Positions 1-7,160 of a stretch of 23,702 bases of DNA are shown one piece after another. The number at the start of each line of letters is the position of its first letter. Position 1 is the stretch's first letter. A model generated the notes under the pieces. That model made no database searches. It was given only the letters and a program-made list of their open reading frames with translations, and was not told the origin of the DNA. This DNA is from DASPKX01 sp035627835 (GTDB taxonomy: Bacteria; Verrucomicrobiota; Verrucomicrobiia; Limisphaerales; SXQI01). The stretch spans positions 1 to 23,702 of the forward strand of contig DASPKX010000136.1 of the NCBI GenBank assembly GCA_035627835.1. The letters run 5' to 3'. The position numbers and the translations under genes are program-made.

Positions 1-794
1 AGATCGGCAAACGGGTGCCCGTGTTGGCGGACCTGAAGCCGAGCGGCCGTTTCGTCATGGCCGAACTGGTCGCCATCGGCGGTCTCACCCCGCTGATGAA
101 GATGCTGTTGGATGCAGGACTTTTGCATGGGGATTGCATGACGGTGACCGGCAAGACGATGGCTGAAAACCTGAAAGACGCGCCGAGCTATCCTGCTGGG
201 CAGCAGATCATTCGCTCATTCGACAACCCTATCAAGAAGGACAGCCACCTCGTCGTTCTCTACGGTAACCTCGCCCCAACGGGCGCCCTGGCAAAGATTA
301 GCGGCAAGGAAGGCCTGCGCTTCACCGGCAAAGCCCGCGTCTTCAACTCCGAAGAAGCGGCCATGGAGAAGATCCTCGACGGCTCCATCAAGAAGGGCGA
401 CGTCATCGTCATCCGTTACGAAGGGCCTCAGGGCGGTCCTGGCATGCGCGAAATGCTCGGGCCCACAGCAGCTGTTATGGGCCGCGGCCTCGGCAAAGAT
501 GTGGCGCTGATCACCGACGGACGCTTCTCTGGCGGCAGCCATGGCTTCGTGGTCGGCCATATCACACCGGAAGCTTTCGCCGGTGGCCCCCTGGCCGTGA
601 TCAAGAACGGCGACTCCATCACTATTGATGCCGAACGTCGGACGTTGGACCTCGAAATCCCAGCTAGTGAGCTGAAGGCCCGCTTGCGGGATTGGAAAGC
701 TCCAAAGCCACGCTACACCCGCGGGGTTCTGGCCAAATACGCCAAGCAAGTCACCTCAGCCCATCTCGGGGCTGTTACAGACGCCAACCTGTAA
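1..794 (+). CDS. ilvD: Dihydroxy-acid dehydratase, C-terminal part (5' truncated)
   Basis: Catalyses dehydration of 2,3-dihydroxy-isovalerate and 2,3-dihydroxy-3-methylvalerate to the 2-keto acids, the third common step of valine, leucine and isoleucine synthesis; a cytoplasmic iron-sulfur enzyme. The reading frame is open from base 3, and only about 264 residues are inside the window, against about 560 for the family, so the N-terminal half is off the left edge. The visible part begins with VPVLADLKPSGRFVM, then HGDCMTVTGKTMAEN, RYEGPQGGPGMREML, and the IlvD/Edd C-terminal signature TDGRFSGGSHG (about bases 519-551), whose serine is the proposed catalytic base. The stop is TAA at 792-794, followed by an inverted repeat that may end transcription. 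The GTG at 15 is an internal codon, not a start. The family call is firm; it could in principle be a sugar-acid dehydratase of the same superfamily, but the sequence matches IlvD best. Confidence 0.95.
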   Translation, partial: IGKRVPVLADLKPSGRFVMAELVAIGGLTPLMKMLLDAGLLHGDCMTVTGKTMAENLKDAPSYPAGQQIIRSFDNPIKKDSHLVVLYGNLAPTGALAKISGKEGLRFTGKARVFNSEEAAMEKILDGSIKKGDVIVIRYEGPQGGPGMREMLGPTAAVMGRGLGKDVALITDGRFSGGSHGFVVGHITPEAFAGGPLAVIKNGDSITIDAERRTLDLEIPASELKARLRDWKAPKPRYTRGVLAKYAKQVTSAHLGAVTDANL

Positions 795-835
795 CTCGTC
801 CGCGAGCCGGGAGTCCCTGAAGCAGAGCGACTTGC

Positions 836-862
836 GCTCCGAAGTTCACCTGATTTCGGAGC
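836..862 (+). terminator. Inverted repeat after ilvD, possible weak terminator
   Basis: GCTCCGAA at 836-843 is a perfect 8-base match to the reverse complement TTCGGAGC at 855-862, with an 11-base loop, about 40 bases after the ilvD stop. The bases that follow (CGTTTGCGTTC) are only mildly T-rich, so this is a weak or factor-assisted terminator at best, or a processing site. Confidence 0.4.
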
Positions 863-970
863 CGTTTGCGTTCGGAATCACGGGTCTTATTTAGGCTTCA
901 AGCGCCGCTCAGAAAAAAATTTGAGTTACTGACGTCGTTTTGCGCGTCTATGTTATGCTTTCTGGTCCAC

Positions 971-976
971 AGGAGG
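971..976 (+). promoter_or_regulatory. Shine-Dalgarno site of the lipoprotein gene
   Basis: AGGAGG lies 10 bases before the ATG at 987 and 7 bases before an in-frame TTG at 984. It is a perfect anti-16S match and supports a start here. I prefer the ATG; the TTG would add only one residue. A promoter probably lies in the AT-richer stretch 911-960 (for example TATGTTATGCTT at 949-960), but I see no convincing -35/-10 pair. Confidence 0.75.
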
Positions 977-986
977 CCAATATTTG

Positions 987-2081
987 ATGTCACTGCACGC
1001 ACCCAGGCATGTTGGTTTAGTCGCAGCTCTCGCCGTTGGCGTGGCCCTTTCGGGCTGCAGCCGCGAGGAGATTCGCGCCTATCGCATTCCCAAAGAGCAG
1101 CCGCCCATGACCGCCGATGCAGCCCACGCGGGCCATGTGCATCAGCGGCCTCATGCCCATTACGAAACGCCAAGCGGGTGGCAGGAGGTGCAGCCTGGCA
1201 GCATGCACATCGCCAGCTTCGTCATTAAGTCCGATCAGGGCGAAGCGCGTGTCACCGTAACTCCCCTTCCCGGCGCGAAGGATATCGAGGTCGATGCCGT
1301 GAACATGTGGCGTTCCGAGCTGCAACTGCCCGCACTGACGGCCGAAGATTTCGAGAAGCAAAGCCAGGCTGTAAAGATCGGCAATGCTGAAGGCAAGCTG
1401 GTCGAGTTCACCGCCCCTGCGAATGGGACGAATGGCGTGGCTCGACAAACCACTGGCGCGCTCGCGACCATCGAAGGCGCCCTTTGGTTTTTCAAACTTA
1501 CGGGTGACCAGGCGGTAGTCGCCGCTAACAAAGACAAGCTGAAGCAGTTTTTGGCCTCGATGGACGTCCACGCCGGCGAACACGAAACCGGCAGCGCCTC
1601 TGGCGGCGAAAGCGCTGCCGCAGCGCCGCAACGCCCATCACAAGGCCCTGCGCTTCCGGAATGGGAACCTCCCGCTTCCTGGCAGTCCAAGACTCCCGGC
1701 CAAATGGTTCTCGCCGCCTTCAATGTCAGCGGGCAGGAAGGCCAGGCTGAAGTGACCATCACAAGTTTCCCTGGCGACACTGGCGGCTTGGTCGCAAACA
1801 TCGACCGCTGGCGCCGCCAGGTTGGCCTCGGCCCGATTGATCCCAGCGATATTCCGAAGGTCGCCACAACCGTCGGCGAAGGTTCCAACCAATTTACGGT
1901 AGTGGACTTCGTCGGTAAGAACCCGCGCAGCGGCAAGGAGACTCGCCTTGTCACGGCTATCGTTAAAGTCGGCGCCAACTCCTGGTACTACAAGATGATG
2001 GGTGACGCCCCTGTTGTGGAGCGGGAGAAGGAAAATCTGCTAAACTTCGTTAAAAGCGCCAAATACCCCAATGCTGGCTAA
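987..2081 (+). CDS. Predicted lipoprotein with two tandem copies of one domain, upstream of resBC
   Basis: A 364-residue predicted exported lipoprotein of unknown function. The N-terminus has a hydrophobic signal (about residues 8-22) ending in the lipobox LSGC with Cys24 as the lipidated residue. A histidine-rich stretch follows (HAGHVHQRPHAH, residues 47-58). The rest is an internal duplication: copy A starts at Trp65 and ends near residue 195, and copy B runs from Trp232 to the C-terminus, joined by a Gly/Ser/Ala-rich linker (about 198-220). Both copies show W..xxPGxM..AxF, GxAxVTxTxxPG, a following RW or WR, and an end of the type WFFKLTGDQAVV / WYYKMMGDAPVV. The strong AGGAGG site supports the start. 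It overlaps resB by 11 bases (ATG of resB at 2071), so the two are probably translated together and the protein likely serves cytochrome c maturation or respiration. I recognise the family as recurring in PVC bacteria but know no named function; the role is inferred from position only. Confidence 0.85.
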   Translation: MSLHAPRHVGLVAALAVGVALSGCSREEIRAYRIPKEQPPMTADAAHAGHVHQRPHAHYETPSGWQEVQPGSMHIASFVIKSDQGEARVTVTPLPGAKDIEVDAVNMWRSELQLPALTAEDFEKQSQAVKIGNAEGKLVEFTAPANGTNGVARQTTGALATIEGALWFFKLTGDQAVVAANKDKLKQFLASMDVHAGEHETGSASGGESAAAAPQRPSQGPALPEWEPPASWQSKTPGQMVLAAFNVSGQEGQAEVTITSFPGDTGGLVANIDRWRRQVGLGPIDPSDIPKVATTVGEGSNQFTVVDFVGKNPRSGKETRLVTAIVKVGANSWYYKMMGDAPVVEREKENLLNFVKSAKYPNAG

Positions 2082-3234
2082 TCGCATTCTCGATTTCTTC
2101 ACCTCGCTGCGCCTGACTGTCGTCTGCCTCGCTTTGGCGCTTGTGCTCGTTTTCATCGGCACCATCGCCCAGGTGAAGCTTGGGCTTTACACCGCGCAGG
2201 AAAACTATTTCCAAAGCCTCTTCGTTTACTGGACCCCTCAAGGCTCAAACTTTCGAATTCCAGTATGGCCCGGCGGCTATTTGCTGGGTTGGATTCTTCT
2301 GATCAACCTCATTGCCGCGCATATTCGCCGCTTCACCTTTAGCAAAAAGAAGATCGGCATCTTCCTCGTTCACGCGGGGTTGATTCTGCTTTTGCTCGGC
2401 CAGTTCTTTACCGAAATGCTCCAGGTGGAGAGTCACATGCGCCTCGTTGAAGGCAGCGCGAGCAATTTCTCCGAAGCCGCTCGCCGTCACGAACTCGCTA
2501 TCATTGATAAATCGGATCCGAACAGCGATTTCGTCGTATCCATTCCCGAGGCGCTGCTGGCCAGGGGCGGCGAAATCAAACACCCCGATCTTCCTTTCCC
2601 TGTCCGTGTTCATTCGTACTGGCAGAATAGCGAGCCGCTCACGAACACAGCGACTCTTTCGCTGCGCCAAGCCCCGCCCACAACGAAAATGAACGACAAG
2701 GACGTGCCTTACACAGAGGTGGAGTTCGGCGGCGCAAGCGACAAACGATTCAAACTATCCGCCTGGTTTTCGGATGATCATTTAAGCTCCTGGGCGCGGC
2801 GCAATCTGGAGGTCGCGGTCCCTCCCGGTTTCGAGCGCTTCGAGCATAACGGCAAGTCCTACGAGGTCACCCTCCGCTCGGAGCGGTACTACAAGCCGCA
2901 CTACATCGAGTTGGTCGATTTCACCCACGATCGTTATCGCGGCACGGAAATTCCCAAAAACTTTTCCAGCCGGATTCAGCTGAAGAATCCGGAAACAAGC
3001 GAGACACGCGAAGTGCTGATCTACATGAACAACCCTCTTCGCTACGGTGGGGAGACCTATTACCAGGGGAGCTTCGATCAGTTCGATGAGCGCGTTTCGA
3101 TCCTCCAAGTGGTGCGGAACCCAAGTTGGCTCACGCCCTATGTCTCTTGCATCCTGGTCGGTGTAGGTTTGACCGTTCAGTTTATGTCCCACCTGGTCGG
3201 CTTTGCCAAAAAGAGGAAGGCGGCAGCAGCATGA
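2071..3234 (+). CDS. resB: Cytochrome c biogenesis protein ResB (CcsB, System II)
   Basis: A 387-residue membrane protein of the ResB/CcsB family, the partner of ResC/CcsA in System II cytochrome c maturation, which moves haem across the membrane and helps attach it to apocytochromes. Predicted layout: three N-terminal membrane helices (about residues 14-35, 68-86 and 92-112), with a histidine in the third (FLVHAGL), then a long outside domain of about 220 residues, and a last helix (about 355-377, PYVSCILVGVGLTVQF followed by MSHL). Retained histidines of this kind are known haem-handling residues in CcsBA. The start ATG at 2071 lies inside the end of the lipoprotein gene, and the TGA at 3232-3234 overlaps the ATG of resC at 3231 (ATGA). 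Size is at the short end for the family. No frameshift or missing segment is seen. Confidence 0.93.
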   Translation: MLANRILDFFTSLRLTVVCLALALVLVFIGTIAQVKLGLYTAQENYFQSLFVYWTPQGSNFRIPVWPGGYLLGWILLINLIAAHIRRFTFSKKKIGIFLVHAGLILLLLGQFFTEMLQVESHMRLVEGSASNFSEAARRHELAIIDKSDPNSDFVVSIPEALLARGGEIKHPDLPFPVRVHSYWQNSEPLTNTATLSLRQAPPTTKMNDKDVPYTEVEFGGASDKRFKLSAWFSDDHLSSWARRNLEVAVPPGFERFEHNGKSYEVTLRSERYYKPHYIELVDFTHDRYRGTEIPKNFSSRIQLKNPETSETREVLIYMNNPLRYGGETYYQGSFDQFDERVSILQVVRNPSWLTPYVSCILVGVGLTVQFMSHLVGFAKKRKAAAA

Positions 3235-5147
3235 AAAAGTTTATTCCCTGGATCCTCATTGCGATCTTCGGCGTCTGGGCGCTTTCAACGCTCCGCCCGC
3301 TCAAGAACAAGACCGAATACGATCTGCACGGTTTCTCCGAAATTCCCGTGCTGCTCAACGGCCGCATCCAGCCGATGTCCTCAGCGGCCCGCAACTCGCT
3401 TGTGGTCATTCACGGCAAGGCCAGCGTGTTGCTTGAGGAGAAGCCTTGGTACGCGTTCTGGAGCCATCCTCCAAAACTCACCGCCACAGAATGGTTTCTC
3501 GAAGCCATGAGCCGCCCCGCCGACGCGGATGAGCGCAAGATTTTCCGCATCGACCACCCCGAGTTGCGCGGGGGAATGTTGAACCTGCCCGAGGAGAAGT
3601 TCTTCTCCTTCAATCAGATCAAAGACAAATGGGAGCAACTGGAAACTGAAGCGCGCCGCATTACTCGCCAGAAGCGGGAAGTCGAGTCGCGCACTCCGTT
3701 TGAGAAAGCGGTGATTAAGCTCAGTTTCGGCATCAACACTTACTTCCGCATCAAGAACAACATTCGCCCTGAAAACGCCAATGACTTTGAAGGCGAGCTG
3801 AGCGCTTACCAGAAGACCCTTGCTTCGGGCGTCGCCGCTTTCCAGGCGCATCAGGAAGGAAAGGAATACGATCAGACCGCTTTGACGCTGCTTGCACAGT
3901 TCGCGCGCCGTTACCAGGTGCTCTCCAATGCTAATTACGCCTTGGTCATTCCTCCTCCCAACCCCGAGAAGTCCCGCGAGAACTGGATTAACACCGGCAC
4001 CGCTCTCTTAGGCGGAATGGCGACGGGGCAGGTCGATCCCGCCATCCAGCATTACGCAAAGATGGTCACCGCATACGGTGACAAGAAACCCGCCGAGTTC
4101 AACAAAGCGGTTGCGGATTATCGCGGCTTCCTCTCGCGGCAATATCAGCCCGAGTTGAACAAAGGCTACCGCGAGACCTACTTCAATGATTGGCGGCCAT
4201 TCGTAAAGAGCATGGCTATTTATATCGTCGCTTTCATCGCGGGGTGCGGGTTTTGGTTCAACTGGAATTCTGGCTGGCGGCTCACTGCCATGGGTCTTGG
4301 CATCATCGCGCTTATTGTTCACACCGGCGGTCTCATTTTCCGCATGGTTCTCGAAGGCCGTCCGCCCGTGACCAACCTTTATTCGTCCGCCATCTTCGTC
4401 GGTTGGGGCGCGGTCATCCTCGGGCTTATTCTCGAGCGCATCTACAAGGATGGCATCGGCGTCGTGGCCGCTTCAGCCGTTGGCTTCACCACCCTTGTCA
4501 TCGCGCACAACCTTTCGCTGGATGGTGACACGATGGAGATGCTCCGCGCCGTGCTCGACACCAACTTCTGGCTGGCCACACACGTCGTGGTGATCACACT
4601 TGGATATTCGGCAATGTTCGTCGCCGGTCTCCTCGCGATCATTTACATCCTGCGCGGCTTCTTCACGACCACGCTCCCATCCGCCAGCGCCAAAGCCCTG
4701 AGCCGAATGGTTTATGGCATCATCTGTTTTTCGACGCTCTTCAGCTTTGTCGGCACGGTCCTCGGCGGCATTTGGGCAGATCAATCCTGGGGCCGTTTCT
4801 GGGGTTGGGATCCGAAAGAGAATGGCGCTTTGATGATCGTGATTTGGTGCGCCGTCATTCTGCACGCTCGCTGGGGTGGCTTGATCAAAGATCGCGGCCT
4901 CATGGCCATGGCTGTCTTCGGCAATGTTGTGACCGCCTTCTCATGGTTCGGCGTGAACATGCTTGGTGTGGGCCTGCACTCCTACGGGTTCATGGAGCAA
5001 GCGTTCAAATGGCTGATGGGCTTTAACATGACCCAGGTCGCGATTATCGCGCTCTGCTTCTTCCCATTGGAATACTGGCGCAGCTTCCGCCCAAAAACGC
5101 CCGATGCGACTTTGCCTCCGCCGACGCCAGCCCCTGCCCGTGGTTAA
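3231..5147 (+). CDS. resC: Cytochrome c biogenesis protein ResC (CcsA, System II haem ligase component)
   Basis: A 638-residue membrane protein of the CcsA/CcmF/CcmC haem-handling superfamily. The start is ATG at 3231 (MKKFIPW), overlapping the resB stop as ATGA, with AGGAAGG about 10 bases upstream; longer in-frame extensions would run through resB and are rejected. One N-terminal helix (3-20) is followed by a soluble stretch of about 300 residues, larger than in compact CcsA proteins, and then a C-terminal block of about eight helices from residue 324. Signatures: GRPPVTNLYSS near 376, TLVIAHNLSL (conserved His), and the tryptophan-rich WWD motif WGRFWGWDPKEN at 520-531 that binds haem on the outer face. 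Conserved histidines also occur in ILHARWGG and LHSYGF. Together with resB it forms an unfused version of CcsBA. The stop TAA (5145-5147) overlaps the stop of the opposing SpoIID-like gene. Confidence 0.94.
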   Translation: MKKFIPWILIAIFGVWALSTLRPLKNKTEYDLHGFSEIPVLLNGRIQPMSSAARNSLVVIHGKASVLLEEKPWYAFWSHPPKLTATEWFLEAMSRPADADERKIFRIDHPELRGGMLNLPEEKFFSFNQIKDKWEQLETEARRITRQKREVESRTPFEKAVIKLSFGINTYFRIKNNIRPENANDFEGELSAYQKTLASGVAAFQAHQEGKEYDQTALTLLAQFARRYQVLSNANYALVIPPPNPEKSRENWINTGTALLGGMATGQVDPAIQHYAKMVTAYGDKKPAEFNKAVADYRGFLSRQYQPELNKGYRETYFNDWRPFVKSMAIYIVAFIAGCGFWFNWNSGWRLTAMGLGIIALIVHTGGLIFRMVLEGRPPVTNLYSSAIFVGWGAVILGLILERIYKDGIGVVAASAVGFTTLVIAHNLSLDGDTMEMLRAVLDTNFWLATHVVVITLGYSAMFVAGLLAIIYILRGFFTTTLPSASAKALSRMVYGIICFSTLFSFVGTVLGGIWADQSWGRFWGWDPKENGALMIVIWCAVILHARWGGLIKDRGLMAMAVFGNVVTAFSWFGVNMLGVGLHSYGFMEQAFKWLMGFNMTQVAIIALCFFPLEYWRSFRPKTPDATLPPPTPAPARG

Positions 5148-6784
5148 TCCACGCTCACCGCGCGGAAGAACATTCGCTCACCCAGAGTTGCTGGCGCGCG
5201 GATAGTTGCCGCGCCAGCGGCGTCGGTGGCGATGTTTGTAAATGCTGCCCACGATGTGAGGTTGGTGGATGATTCAATGCGGAAAGGGCGTGAAGCGCTC
5301 GCCTGCAGTTCGATCTGAATTTCCGACCCAGCCAATATGGCCCGACTGAAGGTCGGGGGACCAGGCGCTGTTTGAAACTCGACAATTTCCCCCCTGCCCC
5401 ATCCTTCCGCGTTCCGGGCACGCGCTTGGACACTATACGTTGTGCCCGGGATCAGGCCCGTTAACAGCGCAAAGTAAGTCGATCCTTCCACCTCGATTCG
5501 CGCGTTGGGAACGACGTTCGTGAGCGACTCGCCTGTTCCCCACGCGAACGCGCGCTCAACCACAGGTGAAGAGCCAGCGGATTGAATCGCTGCATAGAGC
5601 ACAGCGTTTGTTGTGGTCACGTTCATGGGCGACAGGGTTGTGACTTGAGGTTCTCTCGCTGGCGGCGCGGGCGTCTGCAAATTCACACCTGTGTAGAAGT
5701 TCGTTAGAATCCGCTCGTAGGTCCATCGGTCGCGGGCGGCGAATTGCTGCGCGCCTCGTTGGCACATGCCGATGCCATGGCCGTATATGTAATTAGTCTT
5801 TCCGCGCACCGTCAGCACGCAGCATTGCTCGGCCGTCTGGCTGCAGTTGATATGGCCGCTGCATGGGCGCGCCCGCGCAAATGATACAACGCCTGCGCCC
5901 AGCCCCCCGACGCGGCAATTTGCCAAGGTGGGCGCTTCCTCACTATTCAACGTGTAGTCCCCATTGCAACGGGCCGAGAAGTAGGCGCGGATCACTCGGC
6001 CATCCACCGTCAGCACGATCTTTGTCGTGGCTAGCGCCGCGTTCCGGCTGAGCGCCCCCACCGTGGCGGTGTACGCCTGGCCGCCATTCGCGCGGCCGAG
6101 CCGTTGATGTTGCTCCAAGGCAAAGCTGCGCGACGCCACGGCTTGGGCTTTCAAAGCTTCAATGGGAAAGCTGTCCCCCAGCTCTCGGCTAACCACGCCC
6201 GCGACGAATTCATCAAAGTTCATCAAGCCGGTGAAGCCGTTCAGATTTTCGACGCGAATTTCATCCGGAACCAGCGTGGCTAATGCGTGCAGATCACCTC
6301 CGGTGGAGTGCGGCACAATCCATTGTTCTTCCTCAGCTTTGGGGCTGTTAATGGCATCGTCGGCGAGTTTCTCTCTTGTGCCCGTTTTGAGATCACTCGG
6401 AATCAGGGCAAATGACAACAGCTCTGGGAAGTGTGGGTTCCAACGAACCATCGTGTTCACCTGGCCGACATATCCTGGCGCCAAAACCGTCACAGCGAAC
6501 CATCCCTCGTCCCCGTACATCAGAACCGATGCCAGCCCATTCGCATCCGTTTCGGCATGGCCCACCACCTCCCCAGGCTCAAGAGGCAACAATCTTCCCT
6601 CCCCCCCTGGCAGCGCTTCCACTACCCGAGGCTGCACAAGGGCTTCCGCTCCACGAATGGGCGCGCCGGTCACGGCATCCCGCACGTGCACATCCAGAAA
6701 GCTCGGCACGAACAGTCCAGGCTGAACAGCCGCAAAGCTGGGCACAGACCAGAAGAATAAAAGAAGCCACACCCGCACCGTCAC
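5144..6784 (-). CDS. Secreted SpoIID-domain protein with carboxypeptidase-regulatory-like and fibronectin III-like domains
   Basis: A 546-residue predicted secreted protein. I choose GTG at 6784 as start because it gives a compact signal peptide (VTVRVWLLLFFWSVPSFA, cleavage near residue 18) with AGG six bases upstream; the only longer option is a TTG at 6814. Domain order: about 30-108, a carboxypeptidase-regulatory-like beta domain (DVHVRDAVTGAPIRGAEA); about 175-370, the SpoIID domain, with FDEFVAGVVSRELGDSFP (Glu201 probably the lytic transglycosylase glutamate), ALKAQAVASRSFAL and GHGIGMCQRGAQ; about 378-470, a fibronectin type III-like domain; and a short beta-rich C-terminus. At least seven cysteines fall in the SpoIID part (273, 290, 308, 314, 321, 322, 341), which fits a metal or disulfide role. 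In sporulators SpoIID cuts glycan strands with denuded peptides; outside sporulators the same domain (as in LytB/amidase enhancers) acts in wall remodelling. Exact substrate unknown. It stands alone, convergent with resC. Confidence 0.85.
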   Translation of the reverse strand: MTVRVWLLLFFWSVPSFAAVQPGLFVPSFLDVHVRDAVTGAPIRGAEALVQPRVVEALPGGEGRLLPLEPGEVVGHAETDANGLASVLMYGDEGWFAVTVLAPGYVGQVNTMVRWNPHFPELLSFALIPSDLKTGTREKLADDAINSPKAEEEQWIVPHSTGGDLHALATLVPDEIRVENLNGFTGLMNFDEFVAGVVSRELGDSFPIEALKAQAVASRSFALEQHQRLGRANGGQAYTATVGALSRNAALATTKIVLTVDGRVIRAYFSARCNGDYTLNSEEAPTLANCRVGGLGAGVVSFARARPCSGHINCSQTAEQCCVLTVRGKTNYIYGHGIGMCQRGAQQFAARDRWTYERILTNFYTGVNLQTPAPPAREPQVTTLSPMNVTTTNAVLYAAIQSAGSSPVVERAFAWGTGESLTNVVPNARIEVEGSTYFALLTGLIPGTTYSVQARARNAEGWGRGEIVEFQTAPGPPTFSRAILAGSEIQIELQASASRPFRIESSTNLTSWAAFTNIATDAAGAATIRAPATLGERMFFRAVSVD

Positions 6785-6856
6785 AAGATACCTGTGCTCC
6801 GGCGCCGCCAGCAAGCGCCAGATAAGCGCGTGGAGCCTTAGGGAAACCGTATTGAC

Positions 6857-6885
6857 TTACTGGTCGTTACTGGTTACACGTAACC
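6857..6885. promoter_or_regulatory. Direct repeat plus palindrome, candidate operator
   Basis: TTACTGG occurs at 6857-6863 and again at 6867-6873, exactly 10 bases apart. It runs into the perfect palindrome GGTTAC-AC-GTAACC at 6872-6885. The site lies 70-100 bases upstream of the SpoIID-like start. Spacing by one helical turn plus a palindrome is typical of a transcription factor site, but no regulator is known and this is inference. Confidence 0.35.
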
Positions 6886-6903
6886 ACAGGTGAACGATAG
6901 CTG

Positions 6904-6916
6904 CACTAAATTAGTG
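6904..6916. repeat. Short perfect palindrome CACTAA-A-TTAGTG
   Basis: Thirteen bases with perfect two-fold symmetry around A6910. It resembles a small operator. Chance occurrence is possible given the length. Confidence 0.35.
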
Positions 6917-6941
6917 AGGAACCGCGCGCGGACTTTGGTAG

Positions 6942-6960
6942 GCCCGGTCCCCGACCGGGC
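6942..6960. repeat. GC-rich REP-like palindrome
   Basis: GCCCGGT at 6942-6948 pairs perfectly with ACCGGGC at 6954-6960 around a five-base loop. It is preceded by TTTGGTAG, giving the general look of extragenic palindromes dispersed in many bacterial genomes. Only this copy was found in the window. Confidence 0.5.
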
Positions 6961-7020
6961 GCCCTCTGCGAGTCGCAAACCCGGGCCAAGTCGCCACTTG
7001 CTCTTCACACAATCGCCCGG

Positions 7021-7070
7021 CTATTCCCGGTTATTTACAGCTAATCCTGACTATTCCCGCTTATTCCCGC
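7021..7070. repeat. Degenerate 10-base tandem repeat, five units
   Basis: Five successive 10-base units read CTATTCCCGG, TTATTTACAG, CTAATCCTGA, CTATTCCCGC, TTATTCCCGC. The first, fourth and fifth are nearly identical (YTATTCCCGN) and the two between are decayed. The array ends about 90 bases before the hydrolase start. The exact 10-base phase argues against chance; function unknown. Confidence 0.6.
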
Positions 7071-7160
7071 GTTTTGGAAAACTTTTTTGGGGTCGACGCC
7101 CTCGCGCGGACCATCCGTCCTTGCCGCTCCCTTGCGAACCTTTACACTCAACCATCCCTT

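Larger units (their letters stand above)
6785..7160. other. Repeat- and palindrome-rich spacer of 376 bases, no gene
   Basis: Divergent spacer between the SpoIID-like gene (-) and the alpha/beta hydrolase (+). It holds, from left to right, a TTACTGG direct repeat with a GGTTAC palindrome, a CACTAA/TTAGTG palindrome, a GC-rich REP-like palindrome and a 10-base-period repeat, each listed separately. An open frame on + from 6890 to 7258 crosses these repeats, has no homology that I recognise and no ribosome site, and is not called. Confidence 0.7.

Noticed and set aside
216..749. A 177-codon open frame on - inside ilvD
   Set aside because: Shadow of the strongly conserved ilvD frame; no family features.
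866..1228. A 120-codon open frame on + overlapping the lipoprotein start
   Set aside because: Arginine-rich shadow composition, no ribosome site, and it conflicts with the AGGAGG-led lipoprotein frame.
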